This document shows, in pieces, positions 9,152 to 16,726 of a stretch of 64,000 nucleotides of DNA. Every line of letters begins with the position of its first letter. Positions within the stretch are counted from its first letter, which is position 1. The DNA is taken from the NCBI RefSeq assembly GCF_032144095.1, contig NZ_JAVSNJ010000006.1, positions 76,174 through 140,173 on the forward strand. Direction: 5' to 3'. The DNA is from Sphaerochaeta sp032144095 (GTDB lineage Bacteria > Spirochaetota > Spirochaetia > Sphaerochaetales > Sphaerochaetaceae). Made by a program: the position numbers and the translations under genes. The notes beneath the pieces were generated by a model. The model was not told the DNA's origin. It did not search any database and saw nothing but the letters and a program-made list of their open reading frames with translations.

Positions 9152-10153
9152 TTACAGTGCAGCCGCCTGGGCTAGGGTGATGGAACTGGTGACAACGATG
9201 TCATCGACGGAGCAGCCTCTGGAGAGGTCGCTGATCGGCTTGGCAAAGCCCTGGAGGATCGGTCCATAGGCCTCGGCTCCGGCAAGTCTCTGCACCAGCT
9301 TGTATCCGATGTTTCCGGCCTGCAGGTCGGGGAATATGAGGGTGTTGGCGTTTCCTGCAACCTTGGAACCAGGGGCCTTGCTCTTGGCAACACTGGGGAT
9401 GATGGCTGCATCGAGCTGGAGCTCCCCATCAACTGCAAGGTTGGGTAGCTTTGCCTTGATGAGATTGGTTGCACCTATCACCTTGTCGACAAGGTCGCCT
9501 TTTGCAGATCCCATGGTGGAGTAGGAGAGCATCGCCACTTTTGGTTCTGCCTGGAGGAAGGTCCTGCAGGATTCAGCTGAGGCTTCTGCGATCTCGGCAA
9601 GCTGCTCTGCAGTTGGGTTGGGGATGGTGGCACAGTCGGCGAAGATGAACGAGCCGTCGGCTCCCAGGTCCTTCTTGTCGGTGGCCATGACAAAGCATGA
9701 GGAGGCATACTTGATGCCAGGTTTGCATTTGATGATGTTGAAGGCCGCAACAAGAACATTTCCTGTGGTATTCTCAGCACCGGCGACCATTGCATCGGCC
9801 TTGCCGAGACGGACCATCATTGCTGCCCAGCGCAAGGGGTCGACGATCCCGTCGTAGCCTTCCTGCTCGGTCATGCCCTTGTGCTTTCTCAGTTCATAGT
9901 AGGCCTGCCCAAAGCTCTTTCGGTCCTCGTTGGTTAGGGGGTCTTCAAGTATGATTCCCTCCAAGGAGGTGTTCACACCCTTGGCGGCCTTCTTGATGGC
10001 TTCAATATCGCCTACCAGGGTGACTGATTTGGCAATCTTCTCGTCAATGATCTTGCGTGCAGCCTGGATGGTTCTCTGTTCTGTCCCTTCTGCGAGAACA
10101 AGGTTCTTGTTGGCCGCAATGGCTTGGGCCTTCATTTTTTCTGCAAATGTCAT
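9152..10153 (-). CDS. pta: Phosphate acetyltransferase
   Basis: 333 residues, the length of the short single-domain Pta class. Family signatures include the N-terminal LAEGTEQRTIQAA segment and, near the C-terminus, DGELQLDAAI and NTLIFPDLQAGNIGYK. It interconverts acetyl-CoA and acetyl phosphate, which acetate kinase (not in this window) turns into acetate plus ATP, the usual fermentative energy route. Translation is SD-led (AAGGAGC before the ATG). Phosphate butyryltransferase is a related alternative, but the C-terminal motifs fit Pta better. Confidence 0.93.
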   Translation of the reverse strand: MTFAEKMKAQAIAANKNLVLAEGTEQRTIQAARKIIDEKIAKSVTLVGDIEAIKKAAKGVNTSLEGIILEDPLTNEDRKSFGQAYYELRKHKGMTEQEGYDGIVDPLRWAAMMVRLGKADAMVAGAENTTGNVLVAAFNIIKCKPGIKYASSCFVMATDKKDLGADGSFIFADCATIPNPTAEQLAEIAEASAESCRTFLQAEPKVAMLSYSTMGSAKGDLVDKVIGATNLIKAKLPNLAVDGELQLDAAIIPSVAKSKAPGSKVAGNANTLIFPDLQAGNIGYKLVQRLAGAEAYGPILQGFAKPISDLSRGCSVDDIVVTSSITLAQAAAL

Positions 10154-10272
10154 GGTTCTGCTCCTTGACCGGAATTGGTTTGTACTACGGCTAGGATATC
10201 ACGATTGATGCAGTTGTGAAAGTGCATCCAAGTGGTGTGTTTCCCTCTGGAATATGGTATTGTTCTGTCGAT

Positions 10273-11436
10273 ATGCAGATCAAAACCCTCCTGTTCGCCA
10301 TGATAGCGGTGACCGCCATCGGCTCAAACCTCTTCGGTGGGCTGAGTGCGGAAATCCAGAGTGCCTGCTCGCTGAGCATCTCGCAGCTCAGCGCCCTGAT
10401 GAGCCTCAGCCAGGTGGGGACGCTGCTCTCCTTCCTGTTGCTTCCCATCCTTGTCAGACGGATGGGTCCCTACCTTCTCATGGTAGTGGGGATTCTCGGC
10501 TCCGCTGTCGGGCTACTGGGGATGGGCATGTCAAGAAGCGCCCTCGCATTTACCCTGTTCTTCCTTGTGCAGGCCTGGCTCGGGTACTTCTATGGGACAA
10601 ACAGCTTCAGTGTGATGGTACTCTCCGACCCCCAGCACAAACGGACCAACATCCCTCTGATGCATCTGGTATGGAGCGTGGCAAGCGTCTTTGCAGGGTT
10701 CTACATCTCGCTCATCAAGGCCAATCGCTGGTATCTGGGGTTCTACCAGATGTCCGCCCTCTACCTGGGGATGAGCATCCTCTTTGCCCTCTACATACCA
10801 AAGGCGAGGGCGGTTCCCCATCTGTTTGGTTCCGAAGGGATGGAGAGTTCGTTTGTGCAGAGCTTTTCCCTTTTACGGCAGAAACGGTTCCTCTCCTTTT
10901 TCTTCTATCTTATTTTTTTCAGTGCGGTTGAATACTGCTGTACAGTCTACCCCCTGCTTTTCTTGCAGCAGAACAGAGGGGCAACACCTGTTCAGGTGGG
11001 GCTCTCCCTCTCCCTTTTTTTTGCAGGCAGCACGGTAAGCAGGTTCCTTGTCATCCCCCTTGCCAATAGGGCTAATACCTCCCTGCCACTCTTGAAGGTG
11101 CTCACGACCCTTGGCATCGCTTCCACGGCCCTGCTTGTGATGGGCAACACCCTGGCCATTGGGCTTGTGGCGATGGTACTGCTTGGATTCTCCTTCGGGG
11201 CCCTCAATCCTGCCTGCCAGTTGCTTGAGGTGCACACCTGGCCAAAGGATATGGTGCAGATTGCCAACATGCACTCAGTAAGTGCTGTCATCGGGCGACT
11301 GACCCTCCCTGCCCTCATCGCCTTGATAAGCATCCGCTCCGGCTTGGATGGGGCCCTGGTTGTCCTGAGCTTCACCATGGTCCTTGCGTTGGCCTTCCTG
11401 TTCCTCTTTGCCCGGATGCAACCAAGTTCTTGCTAG
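10273..11436 (+). CDS. Major facilitator superfamily transporter
   Basis: 387 residues with about twelve transmembrane helices, typical of MFS permeases. The first helix carries TAIGSNLFGGLSAEIQ and the cytoplasmic loop 2-3 reads RRMGPY. No substrate-specific motif is recognisable; FucP- or sugar-permease-like proteins have similar layout, but that is only a suggestion. The start is uncertain: ATG 10273 begins at the first helix but has no SD, and a GTG at 10216 would add 19 residues. It is divergent from pta. Confidence 0.78.
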   Translation: MQIKTLLFAMIAVTAIGSNLFGGLSAEIQSACSLSISQLSALMSLSQVGTLLSFLLLPILVRRMGPYLLMVVGILGSAVGLLGMGMSRSALAFTLFFLVQAWLGYFYGTNSFSVMVLSDPQHKRTNIPLMHLVWSVASVFAGFYISLIKANRWYLGFYQMSALYLGMSILFALYIPKARAVPHLFGSEGMESSFVQSFSLLRQKRFLSFFFYLIFFSAVEYCCTVYPLLFLQQNRGATPVQVGLSLSLFFAGSTVSRFLVIPLANRANTSLPLLKVLTTLGIASTALLVMGNTLAIGLVAMVLLGFSFGALNPACQLLEVHTWPKDMVQIANMHSVSAVIGRLTLPALIALISIRSGLDGALVVLSFTMVLALAFLFLFARMQPSSC

Positions 11437-11458
11437 CAAGGGATATTTTCAGTACAAT
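11430..11458 (+). promoter_or_regulatory. Promoter of tyrA, predicted leaderless
   Basis: TTGCTA at 11430-11435, exactly 17 bp, TACAAT at 11453-11458, then 7 nt to the ATG at 11466. The -35 lies within the last codons of the MFS gene. Confidence 0.6.
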
Positions 11459-11465
11459 GCCGGCA

Positions 11466-12215
11466 ATGAATACTACTGTGAAGATAGGTGTGTACGGTCT
11501 TGGCCGTTTTGGCTCTTTTTGGGCGAGTGAGCTCGCTAAGCATGGCTTTACGGTCATAGGGTATGGACGCAGTGCACAAAGTGCCCCGTGTGGGGTGAAG
11601 CTCGGCAGTGAGGACGAAGTCCTCGCCTGTGACGTGCTCTTTTATTGTGTCTCCATCAGCGCCTTTGCCGAGGTCCTGGAAAGGACAGCCTCACGGATCA
11701 AGCCCTCGACCCTGGTAATGGATACCTGTTCGGTAAAGATATATCCTGCAAAGCTCATGCGCGAGAAACTCTCCCAGGATGTGCAATGCATAGCAACCCA
11801 TCCCATGTTTGGCCCCGATTCCGGCAAGCATGGGGTTGAGGGGTTGCCTCTGGTCCTTTGCCCGGTACACGCCCCGCAAGAGGTGGTCGATGCTTGGGTC
11901 AATGAGTTTGCCCGGTGGAAACTGAAGGTCCATATGATGAGCCCTGACCAGCATGACCGTGAAGCCGCCTGGTCCCAGGGAATTACCCATTTTGTGGGCA
12001 GGACACTCTCGGAACTCTCGCTTGGGGAGACCCAGCTTGCCACTACTGGATACCGAAGCCTCATCTCCATCGTGGAGCAGACCTGCAACGACCCCCTACA
12101 GCTCTTCTATGACCTGCAACGGTACAACCCGTATGCAAGGCAGATGCGTATGGGCCTCAAGGGGGCTGTCGACACAGTAATGCAGACGCTTAAGGACCAG
12201 GAGGGAAAGTTTTGA
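11466..12215 (+). CDS. tyrA: Prephenate dehydrogenase family protein
   Basis: 249 residues with an N-terminal dinucleotide-binding fold (VYGLGRFG, GxGxxG type) and the TyrA-type motif THPMFGPDSG. The C-terminal half is the helical dimerisation domain, with HFVGRTLSEL around the region that holds the catalytic His in this family. Prephenate dehydrogenase makes 4-hydroxyphenylpyruvate for tyrosine. No chorismate-mutase domain is fused. ATG 11466 is chosen because the fold begins there and a 17-bp-spaced promoter ends 7 nt upstream; an ATG at 11457 would sit inside the -10 box. Its last 4 bp overlap mtaB. Confidence 0.85.
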   Translation: MNTTVKIGVYGLGRFGSFWASELAKHGFTVIGYGRSAQSAPCGVKLGSEDEVLACDVLFYCVSISAFAEVLERTASRIKPSTLVMDTCSVKIYPAKLMREKLSQDVQCIATHPMFGPDSGKHGVEGLPLVLCPVHAPQEVVDAWVNEFARWKLKVHMMSPDQHDREAAWSQGITHFVGRTLSELSLGETQLATTGYRSLISIVEQTCNDPLQLFYDLQRYNPYARQMRMGLKGAVDTVMQTLKDQEGKF

Positions 12216-13516
12216 ACGTATGTGTCTATACCTTGGGCTGCAGGCTCAACCAGTGCGAAAGTGAAGCAATTGCAGACTCCTTCTCCCAGGAGGGGTTCAC
12301 TATCGTCGGGGAGAGCGAGCAAGCCGATCTCTATATTGTGAATACCTGTACGGTTACCTCGAAGGCTGAACAGAAAGCCAGGAGGATGATCCGTAAGTTT
12401 GCCCTTTCAGGGGTTGTGCTGGGGACAGGGTGCTATGCCCAGGTCAACGAGGAAGAGCTGAAGACCCTTTCCGACAATGTGATCGTCGTCCCTCTTGAGA
12501 AGAAGGCCCATCTTTTGAAGCTCGCAAAACATCTGAAGGCATCCCTTGTGGCAGGTTTCGACCTTAAGAGCGGCTGTCTCTCCTTCAGCGACGGCCAGGC
12601 TTCCGTCTTCGATTACGATGCAGCATCCTTCTCCTACCACAGCCGCTCGTTCTTGAAGGTGCAGGATGGCTGTGACAATGAGTGTGCCTACTGCCGGGTC
12701 CATATTGCAAGGGGCAAGGCAGTCTCCCTGGATAGTGCGACAGTTGTCCAGCGTGCCCTTGCCCTTGAGGCGGCAGGCTTCAGCGAGATCATGCTGACAG
12801 GGGTGAACCTTACCATGTATGACCATACCCACAAGGGGTTGGGAGGGCTGCTCGAAGAGCTGCTTGCAGAGCTGGGACCGGACATCCGCCTTCGTCTCAG
12901 CTCCCTTGAGCCTGACCATATCGATGAGAGGTTGCTTGCAACACTCTCCGACCCAAGGATGCAGCCACACTTCCATATTCCCGTACAGAGTGCAAGCAAC
13001 AAGGTGCTCAGCCGGGTCAACCGGCACTATGACATCGAGGGACTCTCCTCAATCCTTGACAGGCTTCGCTTGGCAAAGGACGACCCCTTCATTGCAGCCG
13101 ACGTCATTACCGGCCTGCCTGGTGAAGGGGATGAGGAGTTCGAAGAGACTTTCCGCTACTTCTCCGAGCAACAGTTTGCCCAGATGCATGTATTCCCCTT
13201 TTCCCCACGCCCTGACACCCCGTTGTTCAAGGCAAGTGACAGGGTTCCCGAGAGCCTCCGTGATAGCCGGGCCCTCAGGCTCAGGGAGCTTTCCGACCGA
13301 TTGTACAACTCCTATGTGCAACGCCAGATTGGCAAGGAAGCAGAGGTGATACTGCAGAACCGCAAGGCAGGTTCCTGGTATGGGCTCAGTGGCAACTATC
13401 TTGAGGTGAAGGTCCCTAATGCCCCTCTCTTTGCCCGGGAAGGGTTGTTGGTCCGGGGTGTGTTCGCCCCCCTTGACGAGGGGACCGGAAAGCCCATCGT
13501 CCTCTGCCATGCTTAA
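12212..13516 (+). CDS. mtaB: tRNA t6A37 methylthiotransferase MtaB (radical SAM)
   Basis: 434 residues. The N-terminal UPF0004 domain carries Cys4, Cys10 with the TLGCRLNQ motif, and NTCTVT, providing ligands for an auxiliary Fe-S cluster. The radical-SAM CxxxCxxC motif is GCDNECAYCR, and a TRAM-like C-terminal region follows. The TLGCRLNQ form is typical of MtaB, rather than MiaB or RimO, so it probably converts t6A37 of tRNA-Lys to ms2t6A. The start is a TTG overlapping the tyrA stop, 4 nt after AGGAGGGAAAG, a strong SD. Confidence 0.9.
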   Translation: MNVCVYTLGCRLNQCESEAIADSFSQEGFTIVGESEQADLYIVNTCTVTSKAEQKARRMIRKFALSGVVLGTGCYAQVNEEELKTLSDNVIVVPLEKKAHLLKLAKHLKASLVAGFDLKSGCLSFSDGQASVFDYDAASFSYHSRSFLKVQDGCDNECAYCRVHIARGKAVSLDSATVVQRALALEAAGFSEIMLTGVNLTMYDHTHKGLGGLLEELLAELGPDIRLRLSSLEPDHIDERLLATLSDPRMQPHFHIPVQSASNKVLSRVNRHYDIEGLSSILDRLRLAKDDPFIAADVITGLPGEGDEEFEETFRYFSEQQFAQMHVFPFSPRPDTPLFKASDRVPESLRDSRALRLRELSDRLYNSYVQRQIGKEAEVILQNRKAGSWYGLSGNYLEVKVPNAPLFAREGLLVRGVFAPLDEGTGKPIVLCHA

Positions 13517-14060
13517 GCTTTTTGAGACCGAACGGCTTGAGGCCCTTGTGGTGGACGAACGTGCTGCCAGACAGCTGCTCTGCTATGAAAAGGAGAACCG
13601 GGAGCATTTCGCCCAATTCTCACCCCTGCGTGACGACAGGTACTATACCCTCGGTAACGTTCAGAAACTATGCGAAAAGCAGGCCTCCCTCTACAAACAG
13701 GAGCGTAAGCTTCCCCTAGTGTTTGTCAGAAAGGGCCACTCTGCAATTGTCGCAACGGCCAGCCTGAGCGACATCACCTATGGCACCTTGCAGAGTGCCA
13801 CCCTCGGCTATAGCACAGCCCAGAAATGGCAACGCCAGGGTATCGGAAGCGAAGCGGTGAAGGCCACCATAGACTATGCCTTCGATACGCTGAATCTCCA
13901 TAGGCTTGAAGCTACCATCATGACAAAAAACTACCCAAGTCTCGGTTTTGCCGAGTCCTTGGGTTTTGTCTGTGAAGGGATTGCCAGGGAGTATCTCTTT
14001 CTCCACGGAAAGTGGGAGGACTACTGCCGTATGGCGCTTTTGGGCGGAAGGGAAGTCTAG
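13509..14060 (+). CDS. GNAT-family N-acetyltransferase, RimJ/RimL-like
   Basis: 183 residues from ATG 13509, which overlaps the mtaB stop by 8 bp. It has the features of the RimJ/RimL group: FETERL at the start, an acetyl-CoA-binding loop around KWQRQGIGSEA, a conserved DTLNLHRLEA strand, and PSLGFAESLGFVCEG near the end. Family members acetylate ribosomal protein N-termini or antibiotics; the acceptor here is unknown. It is probably expressed from the tyrA promoter as the third gene of that operon. It converges on cysE with a 4-bp overlap. Confidence 0.85.
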   Translation: MLKLFETERLEALVVDERAARQLLCYEKENREHFAQFSPLRDDRYYTLGNVQKLCEKQASLYKQERKLPLVFVRKGHSAIVATASLSDITYGTLQSATLGYSTAQKWQRQGIGSEAVKATIDYAFDTLNLHRLEATIMTKNYPSLGFAESLGFVCEGIAREYLFLHGKWEDYCRMALLGGREV

Positions 14061-14977
14061 TGCTTTTTCCCGTTGAGGTCCCGGAAGGTTAGCTTTGGCT
14101 CCTGGATGGCCGCCATGGTGTTCTCGGGGACGCTCTCCTTGATCCATACGTTGGAACCGATGACGGCGTTCTTTCCTATGGTGATGTCACCGAGGATGGT
14201 TGCATTGGAGTAGATGGTGACATTGTCCTCGATGGTCGGATGGCGCCGTGCACCTCTGATGAGGGCCCCACAGGCATCCTTGGGAAAGGAGAGGGCTCCT
14301 AGGGTAACCCCCTGGTATATCTTCACATTGTTGCCGATGACCGCGGTCTCCCCGATTACCACACCTGTTCCATGGTCGATGAAGAACGACTGTCCTATCT
14401 CGGCACCGGGATGTATGTCGATTCCGGTCTCCTTGTGGGCAAACTCGTTAAGCATTCTTGGAATGAGGGGGACGTTCATCCTGAACAGCTCATGGGCTAT
14501 GCGGTGGATCGCAAGGGTCTTGATGCAGGGGTAGGAGAGGATCACCTCCCGTACCGTCCGGGCGGCCGGGTCCCCATCAAAGCCTGCGCGTGCGTCGAGC
14601 TTGAGCTTGATGCGTATCTGCGGAAGCAGGGCGCAGAGGCTCTTGATGATGTGCTCGCTCTTTTGTTTGAGCTCCTCTTCATCCTCCTCAGGTTTCTCAT
14701 AGCGCAGGGCTAGGAAAATCTGGGTCTTGAGGTCCGAACAGACCATGTTCATCTGGTCCAACAGGATTTCCTGCAAACTGAGGCCCATCCGGTCACGACC
14801 ACAGCGGCCAGGGAACATCAGCTCGATGAATTCATTGGCGATCTCCCCAATTTCCAACATCTGGGGAAGCTGTTTCATGCCGTAAAAATTGGAGTTGCCT
14901 TTTGCCCTGTCGAATGTTTCCAAAAAAGAAGGGATAAAGGCTGTGGCATCAAAATTCTGTTCTCTGCATTCTTTCAT
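14057..14977 (-). CDS. cysE: Serine O-acetyltransferase
   Basis: 306 residues. The N-terminal alpha-helical domain is followed by a left-handed beta-helix of hexapeptide repeats. The active-site region GVDIHPGAEIGQSFFIDHGTG and the GAL-containing loop typical of CysE/EpsC are present. It acetylates L-serine from acetyl-CoA as the first step of cysteine synthesis. ATG 14977 is preferred over 15058 because a TTGCAT/TATGCT promoter ends 6 nt before it and no SD is present at either site. The N-terminal domain is longer than in the ~230-residue Bacillus form. Confidence 0.9.
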   Translation of the reverse strand: MKECREQNFDATAFIPSFLETFDRAKGNSNFYGMKQLPQMLEIGEIANEFIELMFPGRCGRDRMGLSLQEILLDQMNMVCSDLKTQIFLALRYEKPEEDEEELKQKSEHIIKSLCALLPQIRIKLKLDARAGFDGDPAARTVREVILSYPCIKTLAIHRIAHELFRMNVPLIPRMLNEFAHKETGIDIHPGAEIGQSFFIDHGTGVVIGETAVIGNNVKIYQGVTLGALSFPKDACGALIRGARRHPTIEDNVTIYSNATILGDITIGKNAVIGSNVWIKESVPENTMAAIQEPKLTFRDLNGKKH

Positions 14978-14983
14978 GGGCAC

Positions 14984-15013
14984 AGCATACGGCGCTTTGG
15001 CCGGAATATGCAA
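14984..15013 (-). promoter_or_regulatory. Promoter of cysE, predicted leaderless
   Basis: Minus strand: TTGCAT (plus-strand 15008-15013), 18 bp, TATGCT (14984-14989), then 6 nt to the ATG at 14977. No SD is present. Confidence 0.45.
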
Positions 15014-15066
15014 GAGCCGAGAAATGAGGGGGTTTTCCCCCTTTGGCCGGAAATGCACCTGGCGGG

Positions 15067-15630
15067 TTATGAAGGGTCTGACCCGTCAAGAAATTTCCTG
15101 ACCCTTGGCGAGAATATCTGGGCCAGGTTAATTGCAACTATCAATTTGACGGTATCCCCTATCAAAAAGGGAAGCATGCCTGCCTTGATGGCTGTGGCCC
15201 AGGAGAGGGAGCGGTTGTACTTGAGGAAGGGGACGCCGACCAGGTAGATGGCAAGGCTCGCCAGGACGCCGAAGAGGATGCAGAGGAGCAGATAGGTCCT
15301 GTTGGATGTTCCAGTATTTTTCTTCCCATAGTTTCCCGCGATGCCAGCGAGCAAGGCTGCCGGAAGCAGGCCGAAAAGAAAGCCTCCCGTGGGTCCGAAG
15401 AGGGCTGCCAAGCCACCTCCTGTGGTAAAGACAGGCAGGCCCACCGCGCCAAGCAGGAGATAGGTGGCGACGCTGGCCAAGCCGATGGAGGTTCCTCCCA
15501 GCAGTGCTGCCGTTATGACAAAGAGTGTCTGTAGCGTGATGGGCACGGGAGGGAGGGGGAATCGTAGGTATGCCCCTACGATGATGAGGGCGGAGAAGAG
15601 AGCAGTCAGTACGATCTTTTGTGTTTTCAT
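15067..15630 (-). CDS. bioY: Biotin ECF transporter S component BioY
   Basis: 187 residues, strongly hydrophobic with about six helices. Family-typical segments include LRFPLPPVPITLQTLFV and the region around GPTGGFLFG. BioY is the substrate-binding membrane subunit of an energy-coupling-factor importer for biotin, and some BioY proteins work alone; no EcfA or EcfT genes are in this window. The gene is divergent from birA, with an inverted repeat between them. No SD precedes the ATG. A weak TTTACA/TACCCT pair places the transcription start near the ATG. Confidence 0.92.
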   Translation of the reverse strand: MKTQKIVLTALFSALIIVGAYLRFPLPPVPITLQTLFVITAALLGGTSIGLASVATYLLLGAVGLPVFTTGGGLAALFGPTGGFLFGLLPAALLAGIAGNYGKKNTGTSNRTYLLLCILFGVLASLAIYLVGVPFLKYNRSLSWATAIKAGMLPFLIGDTVKLIVAINLAQIFSPRVRKFLDGSDPS

Positions 15631-15658
15631 AAGGGGAGGGTACCACAATCCAATTTGT

Positions 15659-15685
15659 ATTGTAAACTTGATTTTGGTTGACAAT
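15659..15685. promoter_or_regulatory. Candidate BirA operator between bioY and birA
   Basis: An inverted repeat with 9-nt arms, ATTGTAAAC and GTTGACAAT (8 of 9 positions complementary), separated by 9 bp. The arms resemble the known BirA half-sites (TTGTAAAC / GTTTACAA), but the spacer is shorter than the ~14-16 bp usual there. The repeat overlaps a TTTACA/TACAAT-like element for bioY and a TTGACA for birA. Sequence match is direct observation; regulator identity is inference from the BirA DNA-binding domain and gene order. Confidence 0.6.
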
Positions 15686-15702
15686 TGCGATAGTGTAGCC
15701 TC

Positions 15703-16677
15703 ATGAATACAGCCATTGCAGTGCTCTCCTATTTGAGCCAAAACCAAGATACCTATGTTTCCGGACAGATCCTCGCCACCGAGCTTGGGGTAAGCCGTTC
15801 AGCCATCTGGAAGGCGATCGAGGCCCTCCGTGATGAAGGGCATCTCATCGATGCCGTCACCAACCGTGGATATGCCCTTAAGAGAAGGGAGGACCTGTTT
15901 TCCAGGGAAAAGCTGGAGAGGCTCCTGCCTGGGGTTGTCCTGCACCTCTTTGATACCATCGATTCGACCAACCGCTATGCAAGGCAACTTGCCAGTGATG
16001 GGTGCACCTCACCAACCCTGGTGCTCGCTTCCAGCCAAAGTGGGGGACGGGGAAGGTTGGGACGTCAGTTCGCAAGCCCCAAAGGTGGTATCTACCTGAG
16101 CCTGGTGCTCCATCCCACCTCCTCGTTCCAGGAGGCCTCCCTCATCACTTCGGCAGCTGCTGTTAGCGCGGCCTCTGCCATCGAGCAGGTCTGTTCCATC
16201 AAGTGCGGGATCAAATGGGTCAACGACCTCTTCCTGGATGGAAAGAAGGTGGGTGGCATCCTCACCGAAGGGGTGATGGATGTGGAGAGGGGAAGGTTCT
16301 CCTCGGTGGTTGTGGGCATCGGCATAAACTTCGCTACCCCACAACAGGCGTACCCCCCCGCCCTTCGGCCGATCGTGAAATCCCTCTACGAGGGTCCTGA
16401 CCGGATACCCGAGGGTATTGACGCCTCTACCCTGGTGGCAACGTTGGTCAGGCTTCTCATAGGGTATTCCAATGCCTTGGGGGAGCGACTTTTCCTTGAG
16501 GAGTACCGTAGGCGTTCGATCGTGCTGGGAAAGGAGATAGTCATCCTCCAGCAGAAGAAGGAGAGAAGGGCAAAGGCCCTCTCCATCGATGAGAATGCCC
16601 ATCTTGTGGTAGTTGACAGTGAGGGAAATGAGGAAGTGCTTGCCAGCGGAGAGATCAGCATCCACCTTGATGCATGA
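15703..16677 (+). CDS. birA: Bifunctional biotin-protein ligase / biotin repressor
   Basis: 324 residues. The N-terminal ~65 residues form a winged helix (SRSAIWKAIEALRDEG recognition region), making this a class II BirA that can bind DNA. The catalytic domain follows: IDSTN, the ATP/biotin loop GGRGRLGRQF, and KWVNDLFLDGKKVGGIL, with a C-terminal SH3-like domain. It activates biotin to biotinyl-AMP and attaches it to carboxylase carrier proteins. It probably represses bioY, and perhaps itself, through the repeat at 15659-15685. No SD is seen. A weak TTGATT-17 bp-TAGTGT pair ends 6 nt before the ATG. Confidence 0.93.
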   Translation: MNTAIAVLSYLSQNQDTYVSGQILATELGVSRSAIWKAIEALRDEGHLIDAVTNRGYALKRREDLFSREKLERLLPGVVLHLFDTIDSTNRYARQLASDGCTSPTLVLASSQSGGRGRLGRQFASPKGGIYLSLVLHPTSSFQEASLITSAAAVSAASAIEQVCSIKCGIKWVNDLFLDGKKVGGILTEGVMDVERGRFSSVVVGIGINFATPQQAYPPALRPIVKSLYEGPDRIPEGIDASTLVATLVRLLIGYSNALGERLFLEEYRRRSIVLGKEIVILQQKKERRAKALSIDENAHLVVVDSEGNEEVLASGEISIHLDA

Positions 16678-16726
16678 CTTTGGTTTATAGTATAGTTTGC
16701 TCTACTTGCACTATAAGGAATACACA

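Noticed and set aside
10216..10272. N-terminal extension of the MFS gene from GTG 10216
   Set aside because: The added 19 residues are not membrane-like and have no SD; kept only as an alternative start.
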